Shown: positions 1 to 8,814, numbered from the stretch's first letter. The stretch: DNA of 64,000 bases from CADEDV01 sp036383515 (GCA_036383515.1 DASVOE010000095.1:1-64000), one strand, 5' to 3'. Notes: a model not told the origin generated them from the letters alone. A program made the numbers and translations.

Positions 1-1624
1 GCAGATCTGCCGGAGCGCCGGTATCTAATTTTTCTTTCCATTTGCTGAGATCCATTCCTTCTTCATCCAGCAACATCTTCCGGCTATTACTTAAGCCCAC
101 CACTCTCACCTGCAAATGCATTTGCTGCTGCAGGTAATCCAACTGCTGTTGTAGTTGTCCTAATAATTTAGCACCGACATTGCCCGTACCCACAATAAAA
201 AGGTTGACCTGCTTATAAGTTGTTTCAAAAAATTCTTCGTGCAATACATTGATCGCTTTGCGAACATCTGCAGTAGAAATAACAGCGGATATATTTTTTT
301 CAGAAGAACCCTGCGCAATGGCCCGGATATTTACACCGTTTTTTCCCATGGCCCCAAACATGCGGCCACTAATACCCGGATGACTTTTCATATTCTCTCC
401 TACCAATGCAACAATAGAAAGATCTGTTTCTATATGTAATGGCTCTACTTTTTGCAAGGTGATCTCATTTGAAAAAGCAGCATCTACCGCCAGTTTTGCT
501 TTCTTTGAAGCCGCTGCTTCTATACCTACACAAATAGAATGTTCAGATGAACTTTGTGTAATAAGAATGACATTGATCTTTTCATTACTCAATGCTTCAA
601 ATAAACGTTTTGAAAAACCAGGTATTCCGATCATCCCGCTACCTTCAAGGCTTATCAATGCTACGTTATTGATACTGGAAATTCCTCTTACAAAATTGCC
701 GCTGCCTGCACTTAGCGGAGAGCCGGATAAGATGTTGCTATGAATAACTGTTCCGTAATCAGCCGGGGCAAACGTATTTTTGATCCAGACAGGAATTTTT
801 TTACTCATCACCGGTTGTATCGTGGGCGGATAAATGACTTTGGCTCCAAAATGAGAAAGTTCCATAGCTTCCTGGTAAGAAATATGCGGAATGATACGGG
901 CATTGGCCGTGAGCCGGGGATCAGCCGTCATCATTCCACTTACATCGGTCCATATTTCTAACACAACTGCATTCAATGCTGAAGCCAGGATCGCTGCCGT
1001 ATAATCAGAACCGCCCCTTCCTAAGGTAGTGGTCACTCCTTCCTTATTCGATGCAATAAATCCCGGTACCAGGAATAACGAAGAGGAAACCGAAGAAAAG
1101 AAATCATTTACTTTTTGGTAAGTGGTTTCAAAGTCAACTTCCGCAGCAGTATAGACTGAGTTTGTTTCAATCAGTTCTCTTGCATCTTTCCAGGTTGTAT
1201 CCAGGCCATCTGCTTTCAGTTTGGCAGTAATGATCTGCGATGACATCCATTCTCCATAACTGCCGATACGATCTTTTGATCGTGCTGTTAATTCTCCGAG
1301 TAAAAAAATGCCATTACAAATGTCTTCTATTTCATTACAACTCTTTTTTACCAAACTGAGTAACTGGCTTTGTTGTGCTACGGGTATCAATTGCTTAACT
1401 GTATCAAGATGCCGCTGCTCGATGATCGCTAATTTATCTTTATAGGATTCTTTTCCTTCGGCAGCTAACGCCGCTGCCCCCAGTAAAAGATCTGTTACAC
1501 CACCCAAAGCAGACACCACTACAACGGTCTTATCTTTTTTTATGGCTTCTTTTATTACAGCTACTGTCTTATTGATATTTTCTGCGTTAGCAACTGAAGT
1601 ACCTCCGAATTTTAAAACCTGCAT
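1..1624 (-). CDS. thrA: Bifunctional aspartokinase / homoserine dehydrogenase, 5' part (cut by window edge)
   Basis: Read on the reverse strand from an ATG at 1624, the protein starts MQVLKFGGTSVANAEN, the lysine-binding signature of aspartokinases (KFGGTSV). It runs open to the window edge, giving about 541 codons of a family that is usually 810-820 residues. The last visible part (about 1-210) reads NLFIVGTGNVGAKLLGQL, the Rossmann NAD(P)-binding loop of homoserine dehydrogenase, so this is the fused ThrA type with kinase, ACT regulatory region and dehydrogenase. The enzyme phosphorylates aspartate and reduces aspartate semialdehyde to homoserine for threonine, methionine and isoleucine synthesis in the cytosol. 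The C-terminal catalytic part lies outside the window. A Thr/Ile-rich leader peptide and a perfect hairpin sit just upstream and probably control it. Confidence 0.95.
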   Translation of the reverse strand, partial: MQVLKFGGTSVANAENINKTVAVIKEAIKKDKTVVVVSALGGVTDLLLGAAALAAEGKESYKDKLAIIEQRHLDTVKQLIPVAQQSQLLSLVKKSCNEIEDICNGIFLLGELTARSKDRIGSYGEWMSSQIITAKLKADGLDTTWKDARELIETNSVYTAAEVDFETTYQKVNDFFSSVSSSLFLVPGFIASNKEGVTTTLGRGGSDYTAAILASALNAVVLEIWTDVSGMMTADPRLTANARIIPHISYQEAMELSHFGAKVIYPPTIQPVMSKKIPVWIKNTFAPADYGTVIHSNILSGSPLSAGSGNFVRGISSINNVALISLEGSGMIGIPGFSKRLFEALSNEKINVILITQSSSEHSICVGIEAAASKKAKLAVDAAFSNEITLQKVEPLHIETDLSIVALVGENMKSHPGISGRMFGAMGKNGVNIRAIAQGSSEKNISAVISTADVRKAINVLHEEFFETTYKQVNLFIVGTGNVGAKLLGQLQQQLDYLQQQMHLQVRVVGLSNSRKMLLDEEGMDLSKWKEKLDTGAPADL

Positions 1625-1719
1625 GAATATTATTTGAATAATGAGTATGAATATGTATGGCTGCTAAAAGACTTCTTGTCCTGATGCAGCAAAATTGCCC
1701 GATGATGATATGGTAATAT

Positions 1720-1740
1720 ACAATCCGCTTAGCGGATTGT
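1720..1740 (-). promoter_or_regulatory. Perfect 9-bp hairpin at the leader-peptide stop (candidate attenuator arm)
   Basis: The arms 1720-1728 and 1732-1740 are exact reverse complements with a 3-nt loop that is the leader stop codon. No U-run follows, so it does not look like an intrinsic terminator by itself. A ribosome that reaches the stop would melt it, while one stalled at the Thr/Ile codons upstream would let it form. Short alternative pairings exist: 1685-1690 can pair with 1763-1768 inside the leader, and 1686-1690 can pair with 1660-1664 near thrA. This is compatible with attenuation or with control of thrA translation. Confidence 0.5.
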
Positions 1741-1827
1741 GGTAATTGTTGTGGTAATAATAGCTGCAATGGTAACAGGAGTTGTTACAAATGAAGACGA
1801 AATAATATGGCTATAAAAATTTACCAC
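1729..1827 (-). CDS. Putative threonine/isoleucine leader peptide upstream of thrA
   Basis: A short reverse-strand reading frame of 32 codons ends 104 nt before thrA. It starts at a GTG (1827-1825); no ATG is available in frame. The last 19 residues read VTTPVTIAAIITTTITTIR, and the whole peptide holds 8 threonines and 7 isoleucines. This composition is that of E. coli ThrL, whose translation senses charged tRNA-Thr and tRNA-Ile to attenuate the thr operon. The TAA stop (1731-1729) lies exactly in the three-base loop of a perfect 9-bp hairpin. The codon run and the hairpin are seen directly. The start codon and the regulatory role are inference. Confidence 0.6.
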   Translation of the reverse strand: MVNFYSHIISSSFVTTPVTIAAIITTTITTIR

Positions 1828-1875
1828 TTGTTTTGATCAGGTGTGCAAGATACAGCTCAATTGCGAAAATGAAAA

Positions 1876-2691
1876 TTATTTACTTATAGAATCTGCAGCT
1901 TTTTTTACACTACCATATTTAAGAAGCAATCCTTTTGCTTTTTCATAGTCATTTATTTTCACTCGTTCCATCAACATTTTTGTGCCACGATCAACCAACT
2001 TATCGTTCGTTAGTTGCATATTCACCATTTTATTATCTTCTACCCTGCCCAGTTGTATCATTACAGAAGTAGAGATCATATTCAATACCAGTTTTTGTGC
2101 TGTACCGCTTTTCATCCGGGTGCTGCCCGTAACAAATTCAGGTCCTACCACGACTTCTATAGGGAAATCGGCAGCATCACTTACCGGTGAGCCCAGGTTA
2201 CAGGAAATACTTCCGGTAATAATTCCTCTTTTCCTGCATTCTTCCAATGCGCCAATCACATAAGGTGTGGTGCCGCTTGCAGCGATGCCAATCACTACAT
2301 CTTTATCGCTTACATTAAATGCCTGCAGGTCTTTCCACCCCTGCTCTGTATCATCTTCTGCAAATTCTACTGCCATGGTGATGGCTTTATCACCACCTGC
2401 GATTATCCCGATCACCAAACCATAAGGCACACCGTATGTTGGCGGACATTCACTGGCATCAACAATACCTAATCTTCCGCTCGTACCGGCGCCGATATAA
2501 AACATTCTTCCCCCCATCAGCATTTTATCACTGACTGCTTCTATCAGTTTCTCGATCTGGGGAATTGCTTTTTCAACAGCGCCAGGCACCGTTTTATCTT
2601 CGTTATTTATATTGATCAATAATTCTGTCACCGTCATTTTTTCTAAATGCCGATAATTACTTGTTTGTTCTGTTACTCTTTCAAAAGCCAT
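1876..2691 (-). CDS. murQ: N-acetylmuramic acid 6-phosphate etherase
   Basis: A 271-residue SIS-domain protein. The signature IGAGTSGRLGIVDASECPPT is at about 67-85, with Glu81 matching the catalytic Glu83 of E. coli MurQ. A second acidic position (AEDD, Glu112) matches Glu114. It cleaves the lactyl ether of MurNAc-6-phosphate to give GlcNAc-6-phosphate and D-lactate during cell-wall recycling in the cytosol. It lies 14 bp downstream of the amino-sugar kinase on the same strand, so the two form an operon in which the kinase supplies the phosphorylated substrate. The length is slightly short compared with about 300 residues in E. coli but is usual for Bacteroidota. Confidence 0.95.
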   Translation of the reverse strand: MAFERVTEQTSNYRHLEKMTVTELLININNEDKTVPGAVEKAIPQIEKLIEAVSDKMLMGGRMFYIGAGTSGRLGIVDASECPPTYGVPYGLVIGIIAGGDKAITMAVEFAEDDTEQGWKDLQAFNVSDKDVVIGIAASGTTPYVIGALEECRKRGIITGSISCNLGSPVSDAADFPIEVVVGPEFVTGSTRMKSGTAQKLVLNMISTSVMIQLGRVEDNKMVNMQLTNDKLVDRGTKMLMERVKINDYEKAKGLLLKYGSVKKAADSISK

Positions 2692-2705
2692 ATTTCCTTT
2701 TTCAT

Positions 2706-3548
2706 TTAACGATGAAATTCAACCAATCCCTGCATAGGGTTTTTCATTACTGTTCCTAATTCAAATTCATAACTCTGGCAAAGTTGTTCTAATACATCTT
2801 TAAAACCAAATGCTATGCTGCCTGCAAAACTAACTGGCAATGTCCAAGTTTCCCGGTATTTACATAAATGAGTAAAGAAAAAATCATTTATCCCATCTTC
2901 AATAATATTTTCGATCATATAATGTCCCCGATTATCAGCCAGGAATTTTGCAAAGCCGGCGAGATAGCGATTAGCTAAGGGTTTCTTATAAACATTTTCA
3001 AGTATTTCTGCTGTATTGGTAGTATAGGTTAGGTCAAACCGCCCCCGGAGTTCATCATCAAAGGTGTCATACAGGTAATATTGAATTACTTTTTTGCCCA
3101 GGTAAGCCCCGCTGCCTTCATCGCCAAGCACATATCCCAGGCCGGGACTGTTTTTTATAATTTTTTTTCCATCATAATAACAGGAATTAGAACCCGTACC
3201 TAATATACAGGCAATCCCTTTTTCTCTTCCGCATAATGCTCTTGCTGCGGCCATCAGGTCATGATTCACTTCTATTTTTGCACCTGCAAAAACCTGCATG
3301 ATGGCTTTCTTCACTGATTTTGCGTTGACCGGATTGGCACATCCTGTTCCATAATAATACACTTCATCAACCTCTGCATTTTTCAGTTTGGGTTTCAGTT
3401 CTTTTTGTAAAAGGTCTTTGATCTGCTCTGTGTTTAAAAAATAAGGGCTGATGCCCTGCGTAATAACGGTTTTGGTTTTATCGCCATTCATCAAGCACCA
3501 TTCAGCTTTGGTAGCACCGCTATCAGCAATAAGTTTTACAACCGCCAT
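2706..3548 (-). CDS. BadF/BadG/BcrA/BcrD-family ATPase, probable N-acetylglucosamine / N-acetylmuramate kinase
   Basis: The protein starts MAVVKLIADSGATKAEW, with the phosphate-1 loop of the ASKHA fold at its very N-terminus. ACILGTGSNS (phosphate-2) and GLGYVLGDEGSGAYLGK (adenosine region) follow at about 120-155. The frame is open 16 codons further up, but only the ATG at 3548 puts the DSGATK loop in its usual N-terminal place. The reading frame ends 14 bp before murQ, which points to phosphorylation of MurNAc or GlcNAc from peptidoglycan turnover, as in MurK. Sugar specificity cannot be told from sequence. The gene diverges from the S41 peptidase 86 bp away, so that gap must hold both promoters. 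Confidence 0.85.
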   Translation of the reverse strand: MAVVKLIADSGATKAEWCLMNGDKTKTVITQGISPYFLNTEQIKDLLQKELKPKLKNAEVDEVYYYGTGCANPVNAKSVKKAIMQVFAGAKIEVNHDLMAAARALCGREKGIACILGTGSNSCYYDGKKIIKNSPGLGYVLGDEGSGAYLGKKVIQYYLYDTFDDELRGRFDLTYTTNTAEILENVYKKPLANRYLAGFAKFLADNRGHYMIENIIEDGINDFFFTHLCKYRETWTLPVSFAGSIAFGFKDVLEQLCQSYEFELGTVMKNPMQGLVEFHR

Positions 3549-3634
3549 ATAAAAAGATATGTTGAAAAGTATGAACGAAATAAGCATTCCATTCAAATCA
3601 AGTATTTTCGTTCAAATTACGATAAAGATAAACG

Positions 3635-5227
3635 ATGGTAAATAAAAAATTACAAGTTTGGTTGCCGCTGATCTTTGCTTTAGTGATGATTGCAGGAATG
3701 TATTTTGGTTATCAACTCCACGATCAAACGGGAAATAAGAAAGGTTTTTTTAGCGCAGGTAAGCAAGGCACCCTGCAGGAAGCATTGGATCTTATTAAAA
3801 TGAGATATGTTGACTCTGTAAGTATTGATTCGCTGGAGGGAACAGCTATCGAACAAATGATGAATGAACTTGATCCGCACTCTGTTTATTTTCCGCCGGT
3901 TGAATTGAAAGAAGCAAATGAAGATCTCGCAGGGAATTTTGAAGGCATCGGCGTCGAGTTCAATATTTTTAATGATACGGTGAACGTGGTATATGTGATT
4001 GCCAATGGACCGAGTGATAAAGCAGGGTTAGAGATCGGTGATAAAATTATTAAAGTAAATGATTCATCACTCGTAATCCGGAAGATGGAGGTGGATGATA
4101 TCAAGAAACTCATCCGGGGTGAGCGGGGATCAAAAGTTATCTTACAAATACTACGTGGTGCAAACCTGCGATCCATAACTGTAACAAGGGGCACCATTCC
4201 TGTGCCATCTGTTGATGCAGCTTATATGATTGATAAAACAACGGGATATATCAAGCTCAATAAATTCACAGATAACAGTTACGAAGAGTTTATGCAATCC
4301 ATGGAAAAGTTGCAGAAAGAAGGATTGCAAAACCTTATTTATGATTTAAGAGGCAATGGCGGAGGCTTTATGAATGAAGCGGTGGAAATGGCGGATGAAT
4401 TTTTGGATGGTGATAAGCTGATTGTTTATACGGAAGGCGTAAACAGTAAAAAAAGAGAATACCGTTGCCGCAGACCGGGTTTATTTGAAAAAGGAAAACT
4501 GATCATCCTGGTAGATGAACTATCGGCCAGTGCCAGTGAAGTGTTGGCTGGTGCGTTACAGGATTGGGACAGGGCTACTATTATCGGGAGAAGAACGTTT
4601 GGCAAAGGATTGGTGCAGGAACAATATGATTTGAGTGATGGTTCAGCTATCCGGTTAACGGTAGCACGGTATTATACTCCATTGGGTCGCAGCATTCAGC
4701 GGCCTTATGCCAAAGGCAAGAAAGTATATATGGATGAAATGTGGGAACGATATTCAAATGGAGAACTATTATATGCCGATTCCAATAAAGTGAATCATGG
4801 GAAAGGATATGAAACATTGGGGGGACATGTATTATATGGCGGAGGCGGCATCATGCCCGATATTTTTGTTTCAATTGATACCAGCCGTTACCAAAAAAGT
4901 GTAAACCGCTTACTGATAGACGGAGGCTTCAACAGTTTTGTATATAATTATTACCTGCAGCACGAACAACAGGTGCAGCAATATAAATCAGCAGCTGATT
5001 ACATGAAAGGCTTTATCAGCAGCGAAGAAATGTGGAATAACCTGGTGCTCTATGCCGCAAAAGATTCTATTGATCTGAAAGCAGTAACAGGAAAAGAAAA
5101 AACATCCCTGCAACAAAGGCTCAAAGCATTACTGGCAAGATATAAATGGAGAAGTGCCGGTTTTTATGAAGTGCTGAATGCTGATGATGCAGCGATAAAG
5201 AAAGCATTGGAAACAATCTCTAAATAA
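3635..5227 (+). CDS. S41-family C-terminal processing peptidase
   Basis: A 530-residue protease. A single N-terminal membrane segment (about 9-27) anchors it so that the body faces the periplasm. A PDZ domain follows (about 95-185, with GIGVEF and GPSDKAGLEIGDKI), then the S41 core. The catalytic Ser299 lies in LSASASE and the general base Lys324 in TFGKG, 25 residues apart as in E. coli Tsp (Ser430/Lys455). It cuts proteins near their C-termini and serves in envelope protein quality control. It is followed at once by a strong hairpin terminator shared with the convergent DUF6249 gene. The start ATG is the only one before the membrane segment. Confidence 0.93.
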   Translation: MVNKKLQVWLPLIFALVMIAGMYFGYQLHDQTGNKKGFFSAGKQGTLQEALDLIKMRYVDSVSIDSLEGTAIEQMMNELDPHSVYFPPVELKEANEDLAGNFEGIGVEFNIFNDTVNVVYVIANGPSDKAGLEIGDKIIKVNDSSLVIRKMEVDDIKKLIRGERGSKVILQILRGANLRSITVTRGTIPVPSVDAAYMIDKTTGYIKLNKFTDNSYEEFMQSMEKLQKEGLQNLIYDLRGNGGGFMNEAVEMADEFLDGDKLIVYTEGVNSKKREYRCRRPGLFEKGKLIILVDELSASASEVLAGALQDWDRATIIGRRTFGKGLVQEQYDLSDGSAIRLTVARYYTPLGRSIQRPYAKGKKVYMDEMWERYSNGELLYADSNKVNHGKGYETLGGHVLYGGGGIMPDIFVSIDTSRYQKSVNRLLIDGGFNSFVYNYYLQHEQQVQQYKSAADYMKGFISSEEMWNNLVLYAAKDSIDLKAVTGKEKTSLQQRLKALLARYKWRSAGFYEVLNADDAAIKKALETISK

Positions 5228-5229
5228 AA

Positions 5230-5257
5230 AAGCAACCCGGCATTGCCGGATTGCTTT
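5230..5257. terminator. Bidirectional hairpin terminator between the S41 peptidase and DUF6249 genes
   Basis: The arms 5230-5241 and 5245-5256 pair at 11 of 12 positions around an ATT loop, with A-rich sequence before and T-rich sequence after. It starts three bases past the peptidase stop, and the next gene ends towards it from the other strand. Confidence 0.75.
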
Positions 5258-5287
5258 CAGATAAGGGTTGGTAATTATAGTGAGTGA

Positions 5288-5668
5288 TTAAGGATTCGTT
5301 TTATTCTCATCCCACCATTTCTTTTCCATTTTATAGGAGCCCAAAAGTCCAAGGCCACCACCCACAGCTATCAGGGCAAAATAGATAGGAACATTCTGAT
5401 CATGATCTCTCCAACCGTTTATAGTTCTTGGGATCAGTAAATAATTATCTAATAAATAGGCCAGGAACAATCCTACACCAGCACCGATGAGCAATAGGGC
5501 CCATTTGAGATTTTTGTAGGGGGCCGGCCGGTTGGCAAACTCTTTTGGATTCATATTTCTTTCGATCATCGCCAGGTTCTGACGGGTCTTGAGGTAAAAA
5601 ATCCCAAAAGCACATGCAAAAAATGAAATGAACATTACGATCGGGATTAAAGCTTCTGCGCCGTGCAT
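5288..5668 (-). CDS. DUF6249-type small membrane protein
   Basis: A 126-residue protein with three predicted membrane segments (about 8-26, 55-75, 93-111). A short charged loop between the first two contains RNMNPKEFANR. This layout, and the position of the gene near an ECF sigma factor and its anti-sigma partner, match a family common in Bacteroidota annotated as DUF6249. No catalytic residues are visible and its function is unknown. It diverges from the sigma factor gene across 251 bp, so it could be a target of that sigma factor, but no shared promoter motif was found to prove this. Confidence 0.75.
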   Translation of the reverse strand: MHGAEALIPIVMFISFFACAFGIFYLKTRQNLAMIERNMNPKEFANRPAPYKNLKWALLLIGAGVGLFLAYLLDNYLLIPRTINGWRDHDQNVPIYFALIAVGGGLGLLGSYKMEKKWWDENKTNP

Positions 5669-5919
5669 AAAATAAATTTTTTATTGTTTTAATTAGTGTT
5701 TTCCTGATTGTTCTCTATGACTACGATCTTTTTATCCAGGTTACAGTCAGAAAGCACTTTTTCAAAAATGACTTACAAATACTATGACTACTCCTTTTGA
5801 GCGGGGGTTACAACCCGGCCGGATTCTTTTAAAAAGCCTTCCTTATATATAGTAGAGCTCCAAAATAAACGTACTTTGTATTGTAACCAAAATGGTTATG
5901 CTGTAGTCATAGTAGCAGC

Positions 5920-6501
5920 ATGTCAACCGGACTGAATGATAACGAGATCATTAGCAAAGTGCTAAATGGTGACCACGAGGCGTATGCCGGGTTGGTGAAC
6001 CGTTACCAGAACTATGTATTTACCCTCACCCTGCGCATGATCAAAAGCAGGGAAGATGCCGAAGAAGTGGCGCAGGATATTTTCATTAAGGCCTACCGCT
6101 CTTTGTCCAGCTTCAGGGGAGATTCAAAATTCAGCACTTGGCTTTATACCATAGTGAATACTACGGCTATTACTTTTCTGCGGAAAAAGAAACTGGATAT
6201 TCATTCATTAGATAACGAAAAGGTATTTGAAGTAGCCGATAGCCAGGATTCCGGGTTAAGAGCCAACCTGGTGGAACAAAAATCGAAAGTGAGTATGGTA
6301 AATAATGCCATAGCATTGCTGAATCCGGATGACGCACAGATCATCACCCTGTTTTACAAAGCGGAACAAACACTCGAAGAAATAGCACAGGTTTTAGGAT
6401 TAGAAACAAACACGGCGAAAGTAAGATTGCACAGGGCCCGGACAAGATTAAAAGAAAAAATGGAAACTCATTTTGCTGAAGAAGTAAGAGATTTAAATTA
6501 A
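5920..6501 (+). CDS. ECF RNA polymerase sigma factor (sigma-70 family)
   Basis: A 193-residue protein with sigma region 2 (about 24-90: FTLTLRMIKSREDAEEVAQD, then FRGDSKFSTWLYTIVNT) and region 4 (about 128-185). The region 4 helix-turn-helix reads LEEIAQVLGLETNTAKVRLH. There are no regions 1 or 3, as in group 4 (ECF, RpoE/SigW-like) factors. It should direct RNA polymerase to a stress regulon. The next gene, 17 bp downstream, encodes a membrane protein with the size and layout of an anti-sigma factor, so the pair is very likely co-transcribed. The inducing signal cannot be read from the sequence. Confidence 0.93.
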   Translation: MSTGLNDNEIISKVLNGDHEAYAGLVNRYQNYVFTLTLRMIKSREDAEEVAQDIFIKAYRSLSSFRGDSKFSTWLYTIVNTTAITFLRKKKLDIHSLDNEKVFEVADSQDSGLRANLVEQKSKVSMVNNAIALLNPDDAQIITLFYKAEQTLEEIAQVLGLETNTAKVRLHRARTRLKEKMETHFAEEVRDLN

Positions 6502-6518
6502 ACCGAAAATGGAGTTGT

Positions 6519-7028
6519 ATGAATACACAGCATAGCCCGGAAGAGAAATTGTGGGAGTATATTGACGGTATATCTTCCCCTGATGAGAAAACAATGATTG
6601 AGCAATTGCTTCAAAACGATGCGGTATGGAAAGCAAAGTACCAGGAACTGATGGAGATCAACCAGCTCTTGCAATCATCTGACCTGGAAGCGCCTTCGAT
6701 GCGCTTCACTAAAAATGTGATGGAAGAAATTACTAAACTGCATATTGCTCCTGCTACCAAATCCTATATTAATAATAAGATTATCTGGGGGCTGGGTATT
6801 TTCTTTATTATTATGATCGTTGGCTTCCTCATATATGGGTTTGGACAGGTTGACTGGACGGTACAGAACGATACAACTATTACAGATAAACTGGGTAAGA
6901 TCGACTATAGCAAATTTTTTAATAACACCCTTGTCAATGTTTTTATGATGATCAATGTAGTCTTAGGCCTGTTTCTCCTGGACAATTATTTAAGTAATAA
7001 ACGAAAACAATATCGCAAAGAAATGTAG
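6519..7028 (+). CDS. Probable membrane-bound anti-sigma factor
   Basis: A 169-residue protein encoded directly after the ECF sigma gene. The N-terminal 80 residues are soluble and helical (EEKLWEYIDGISSPDEKTM...), like the sigma-binding domain of anti-sigma factors. Two membrane segments follow at about 87-108 and 138-156, with a short loop between. The H-x3-C-x2-C zinc motif of the ZAS class is missing, and no cysteine is present at all. It may therefore use a zinc-independent fold. The assignment rests mainly on gene order and domain layout. It could instead be an unrelated membrane protein. Confidence 0.65.
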   Translation: MNTQHSPEEKLWEYIDGISSPDEKTMIEQLLQNDAVWKAKYQELMEINQLLQSSDLEAPSMRFTKNVMEEITKLHIAPATKSYINNKIIWGLGIFFIIMIVGFLIYGFGQVDWTVQNDTTITDKLGKIDYSKFFNNTLVNVFMMINVVLGLFLLDNYLSNKRKQYRKEM

Positions 7029-7041
7029 CGTGAAGGTTGTG

Positions 7042-7074
7042 AAGGTTGCCAACTTTTTAAAAGTTGGCAACCTT
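7042..7074. repeat. 33-nt palindrome, diverged member of the RAYT-associated family
   Basis: The arms 7042-7057 and 7059-7074 are exact reverse complements around a single base. The sequence shares the GGTTGCCAAC / GTTGGCAACC core with the three palindromes around the transposase at 14.5-15.2 kb. Here the inner and outer bases differ (AACTTTT instead of AACCTTT). It sits 14 bp after the anti-sigma stop and 38 bp before a separate T-tailed terminator, so termination is not its only possible role. Confidence 0.8.
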
Positions 7075-7112
7075 AAAAGATGCTTGATGATTTTATATCA
7101 TTGAGTCCGGTA

Positions 7113-7146
7113 TGCCCCTTCTGATTTCAGAGGGGGCATTTTTTTA
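7113..7146 (+). terminator. Intrinsic terminator after the sigma/anti-sigma operon
   Basis: A 12-bp stem (7113-7124 with 7127-7138, one G-T wobble) is followed by eight T residues. This is a textbook rho-independent terminator for the upstream operon. Confidence 0.85.
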
Positions 7147-7239
7147 TGAGACGCTGCCCAAAAATGAAGTCAATACTACTTTCAGAGTATGCCTGTTATA
7201 TAAGATTAGGATAAACAAAATGCAGAAAATTGATTTCAA

Positions 7240-7247
7240 TACCTTTG
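7240..7247 (+). promoter_or_regulatory. Bacteroidota-type -7 promoter box for the CBS gene
   Basis: TACCTTTG fits the TAnnTTTG -7 consensus known for Bacteroidota and lies 19 bp before the start codon, giving a very short leader. No convincing -33 element was seen. Confidence 0.5.
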
Positions 7248-7266
7248 TGGCATTGAATTAACTATC

Positions 7267-8628
7267 ATGGATATCAAAAACAACATACTTGAAACGATTG
7301 GTAACACCCCACTAATAAAGCTGAATAAGATCACCAAGGATTTTCCCTGCACTGTTGCTGCTAAAGTTGATTATTTCAATCCCGGTAACTCTATCAAAGA
7401 CCGTATGGCTCTGAAGATGGTAGAAGTGGCAGAGAAAGAAGGCAAATTAAAACCGGGCGGCACTATCATTGAAGGCACCAGTGGCAATACAGGAATGGGG
7501 CTTGCATTGGCAGCGGTGGTAAAGGGATATAAATGCATTTTTGTTACCACCGATAAACAGTCCAAGGAAAAAGCAGATATACTAAAAGCAGTAGGCGCTG
7601 AAGTGATCGTTTGTCCTACCAATGTTTTGCCCGAAGATGCAAGAAGTTATTACAGCGTAGCAGCCCGGCTTGCTAAAGAGGTTCCCAATTCCTATCACAT
7701 GAACCAGTATGATAACCTGGCCAACCGGCTGGCACATTATGAAACAACAGGACCAGAGATATGGAATCAAACTGATGGCAAGATCACTCATCTTGTTTGT
7801 ACGGCCGGCACCGGTGGCACTATTACAGGTGTTGCACAATTTCTGAAAGAAAAAAATCCTGCCATTCAAATATGGGCGATTGATGTGTATGGATCGTTAC
7901 TCACCAAATATTTCCGGACGGGCGAAATTGATATGAATGAAGTGCATCCTTACATCAGTGAAGGGTTTGGCGAAGACTTTGTGCCGAAAAATTATGACAT
8001 GAGTGTGATTGATCATTTTGAACAGGTAACCGATAAAGATGGCGCCGTAATGGCAAGAAAGCTGGCCAAAGAAGAAGGTATCTTCTGCGGGTATAGTGCC
8101 GGCAGTTGTATACAGGGATTGATGCAATTAAAAACACGATTGAAAAAAGATGACCTGGTAGTTTGCATTTTTCATGATCATGGCAGCCGTTATGTAGCCA
8201 AGATATATAACGATCAGTGGATGATCGAAAGAGGTTTCCTTGATGTAAAAACATTTAAGGATATAATCAGCTCAAGGGGCGCCGCCAAAAAACTGATTAC
8301 GGTGGAACCTGCACAAACCGTTGCAGAAGCTGTAGAGATGATGAAGAAATATGATATCGAACATATTCCCGTAATGAATGGGAATGGATTAATTGGTGCG
8401 ATCAGTGAAAGCGGCCTGTTTCAAAAAATATTTGACAATCCGGAGATAAAAAACTCTAAAGTGGAAGAAGTGATTGAGCCTACATTCCCGATCGTAGCGT
8501 TTGATACCCCCGTAGAGAAACTAAGCCATCTTATCAATAAAGAAAATGGAGCTGTTTTAGCGAAGGATGATGCAGGCAATTATCATATCGTAACCAAGTA
8601 TGATGTGATCCAGGCATTCGGAAACTAA
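7267..8628 (+). CDS. Cystathionine beta-synthase
   Basis: A 453-residue PLP enzyme of fold type II with a C-terminal CBS pair. The PLP lysine is Lys44 in NSIKDRMALK, the substrate loop is EGTSGNTG (about 69-76), and the phosphate-binding glycines are in TAGTGGT. The first 320 residues are catalytic. Residues about 335-450 form two CBS modules that usually sense an adenosyl ligand. It condenses serine (or O-acetylserine) with homocysteine to cystathionine, linking methionine and cysteine metabolism. The CBS pair separates it from the plain cysteine synthase cysM encoded 6 kb away. A TACCTTTG box stands just upstream. Some relatives act as cysteine synthases, so substrate choice is not certain. 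Confidence 0.88.
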   Translation: MDIKNNILETIGNTPLIKLNKITKDFPCTVAAKVDYFNPGNSIKDRMALKMVEVAEKEGKLKPGGTIIEGTSGNTGMGLALAAVVKGYKCIFVTTDKQSKEKADILKAVGAEVIVCPTNVLPEDARSYYSVAARLAKEVPNSYHMNQYDNLANRLAHYETTGPEIWNQTDGKITHLVCTAGTGGTITGVAQFLKEKNPAIQIWAIDVYGSLLTKYFRTGEIDMNEVHPYISEGFGEDFVPKNYDMSVIDHFEQVTDKDGAVMARKLAKEEGIFCGYSAGSCIQGLMQLKTRLKKDDLVVCIFHDHGSRYVAKIYNDQWMIERGFLDVKTFKDIISSRGAAKKLITVEPAQTVAEAVEMMKKYDIEHIPVMNGNGLIGAISESGLFQKIFDNPEIKNSKVEEVIEPTFPIVAFDTPVEKLSHLINKENGAVLAKDDAGNYHIVTKYDVIQAFGN

Positions 8629-8814
8629 TACAATAAACCCTTCCCTTGATTTGAAACAAGTCCGGTAACGATGCCGGAGCCTTATTTGGGTATAATTACG
8701 TGAGGTCAATTAGCAATTTCCGCAATTTGTTAGGGCTTGTTTACGATGCAGAAAGTAAATACCGTCGTAAAAAAGTGCAGTTATTTTGCTCTATAATATT
8801 AAAATATCGCCAAT

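Noticed and set aside
1587..1769. 60-codon reverse-strand frame overlapping the thrA start
   Set aside because: It is out of frame with both thrA and the Thr/Ile leader, has no family features and overlaps the regulatory hairpin, so it is a shadow of the leader region.
7042..7074. Palindrome considered as a plain transcription terminator
   Set aside because: It lacks a T-run, a separate strong terminator follows at 7113, and its core matches the RAYT-flanking palindromes.
7267..8628. CBS gene considered as a second plain cysteine synthase
   Set aside because: The C-terminal pair of CBS modules (about residues 335-450) and motif spacing fit cystathionine beta-synthase better.
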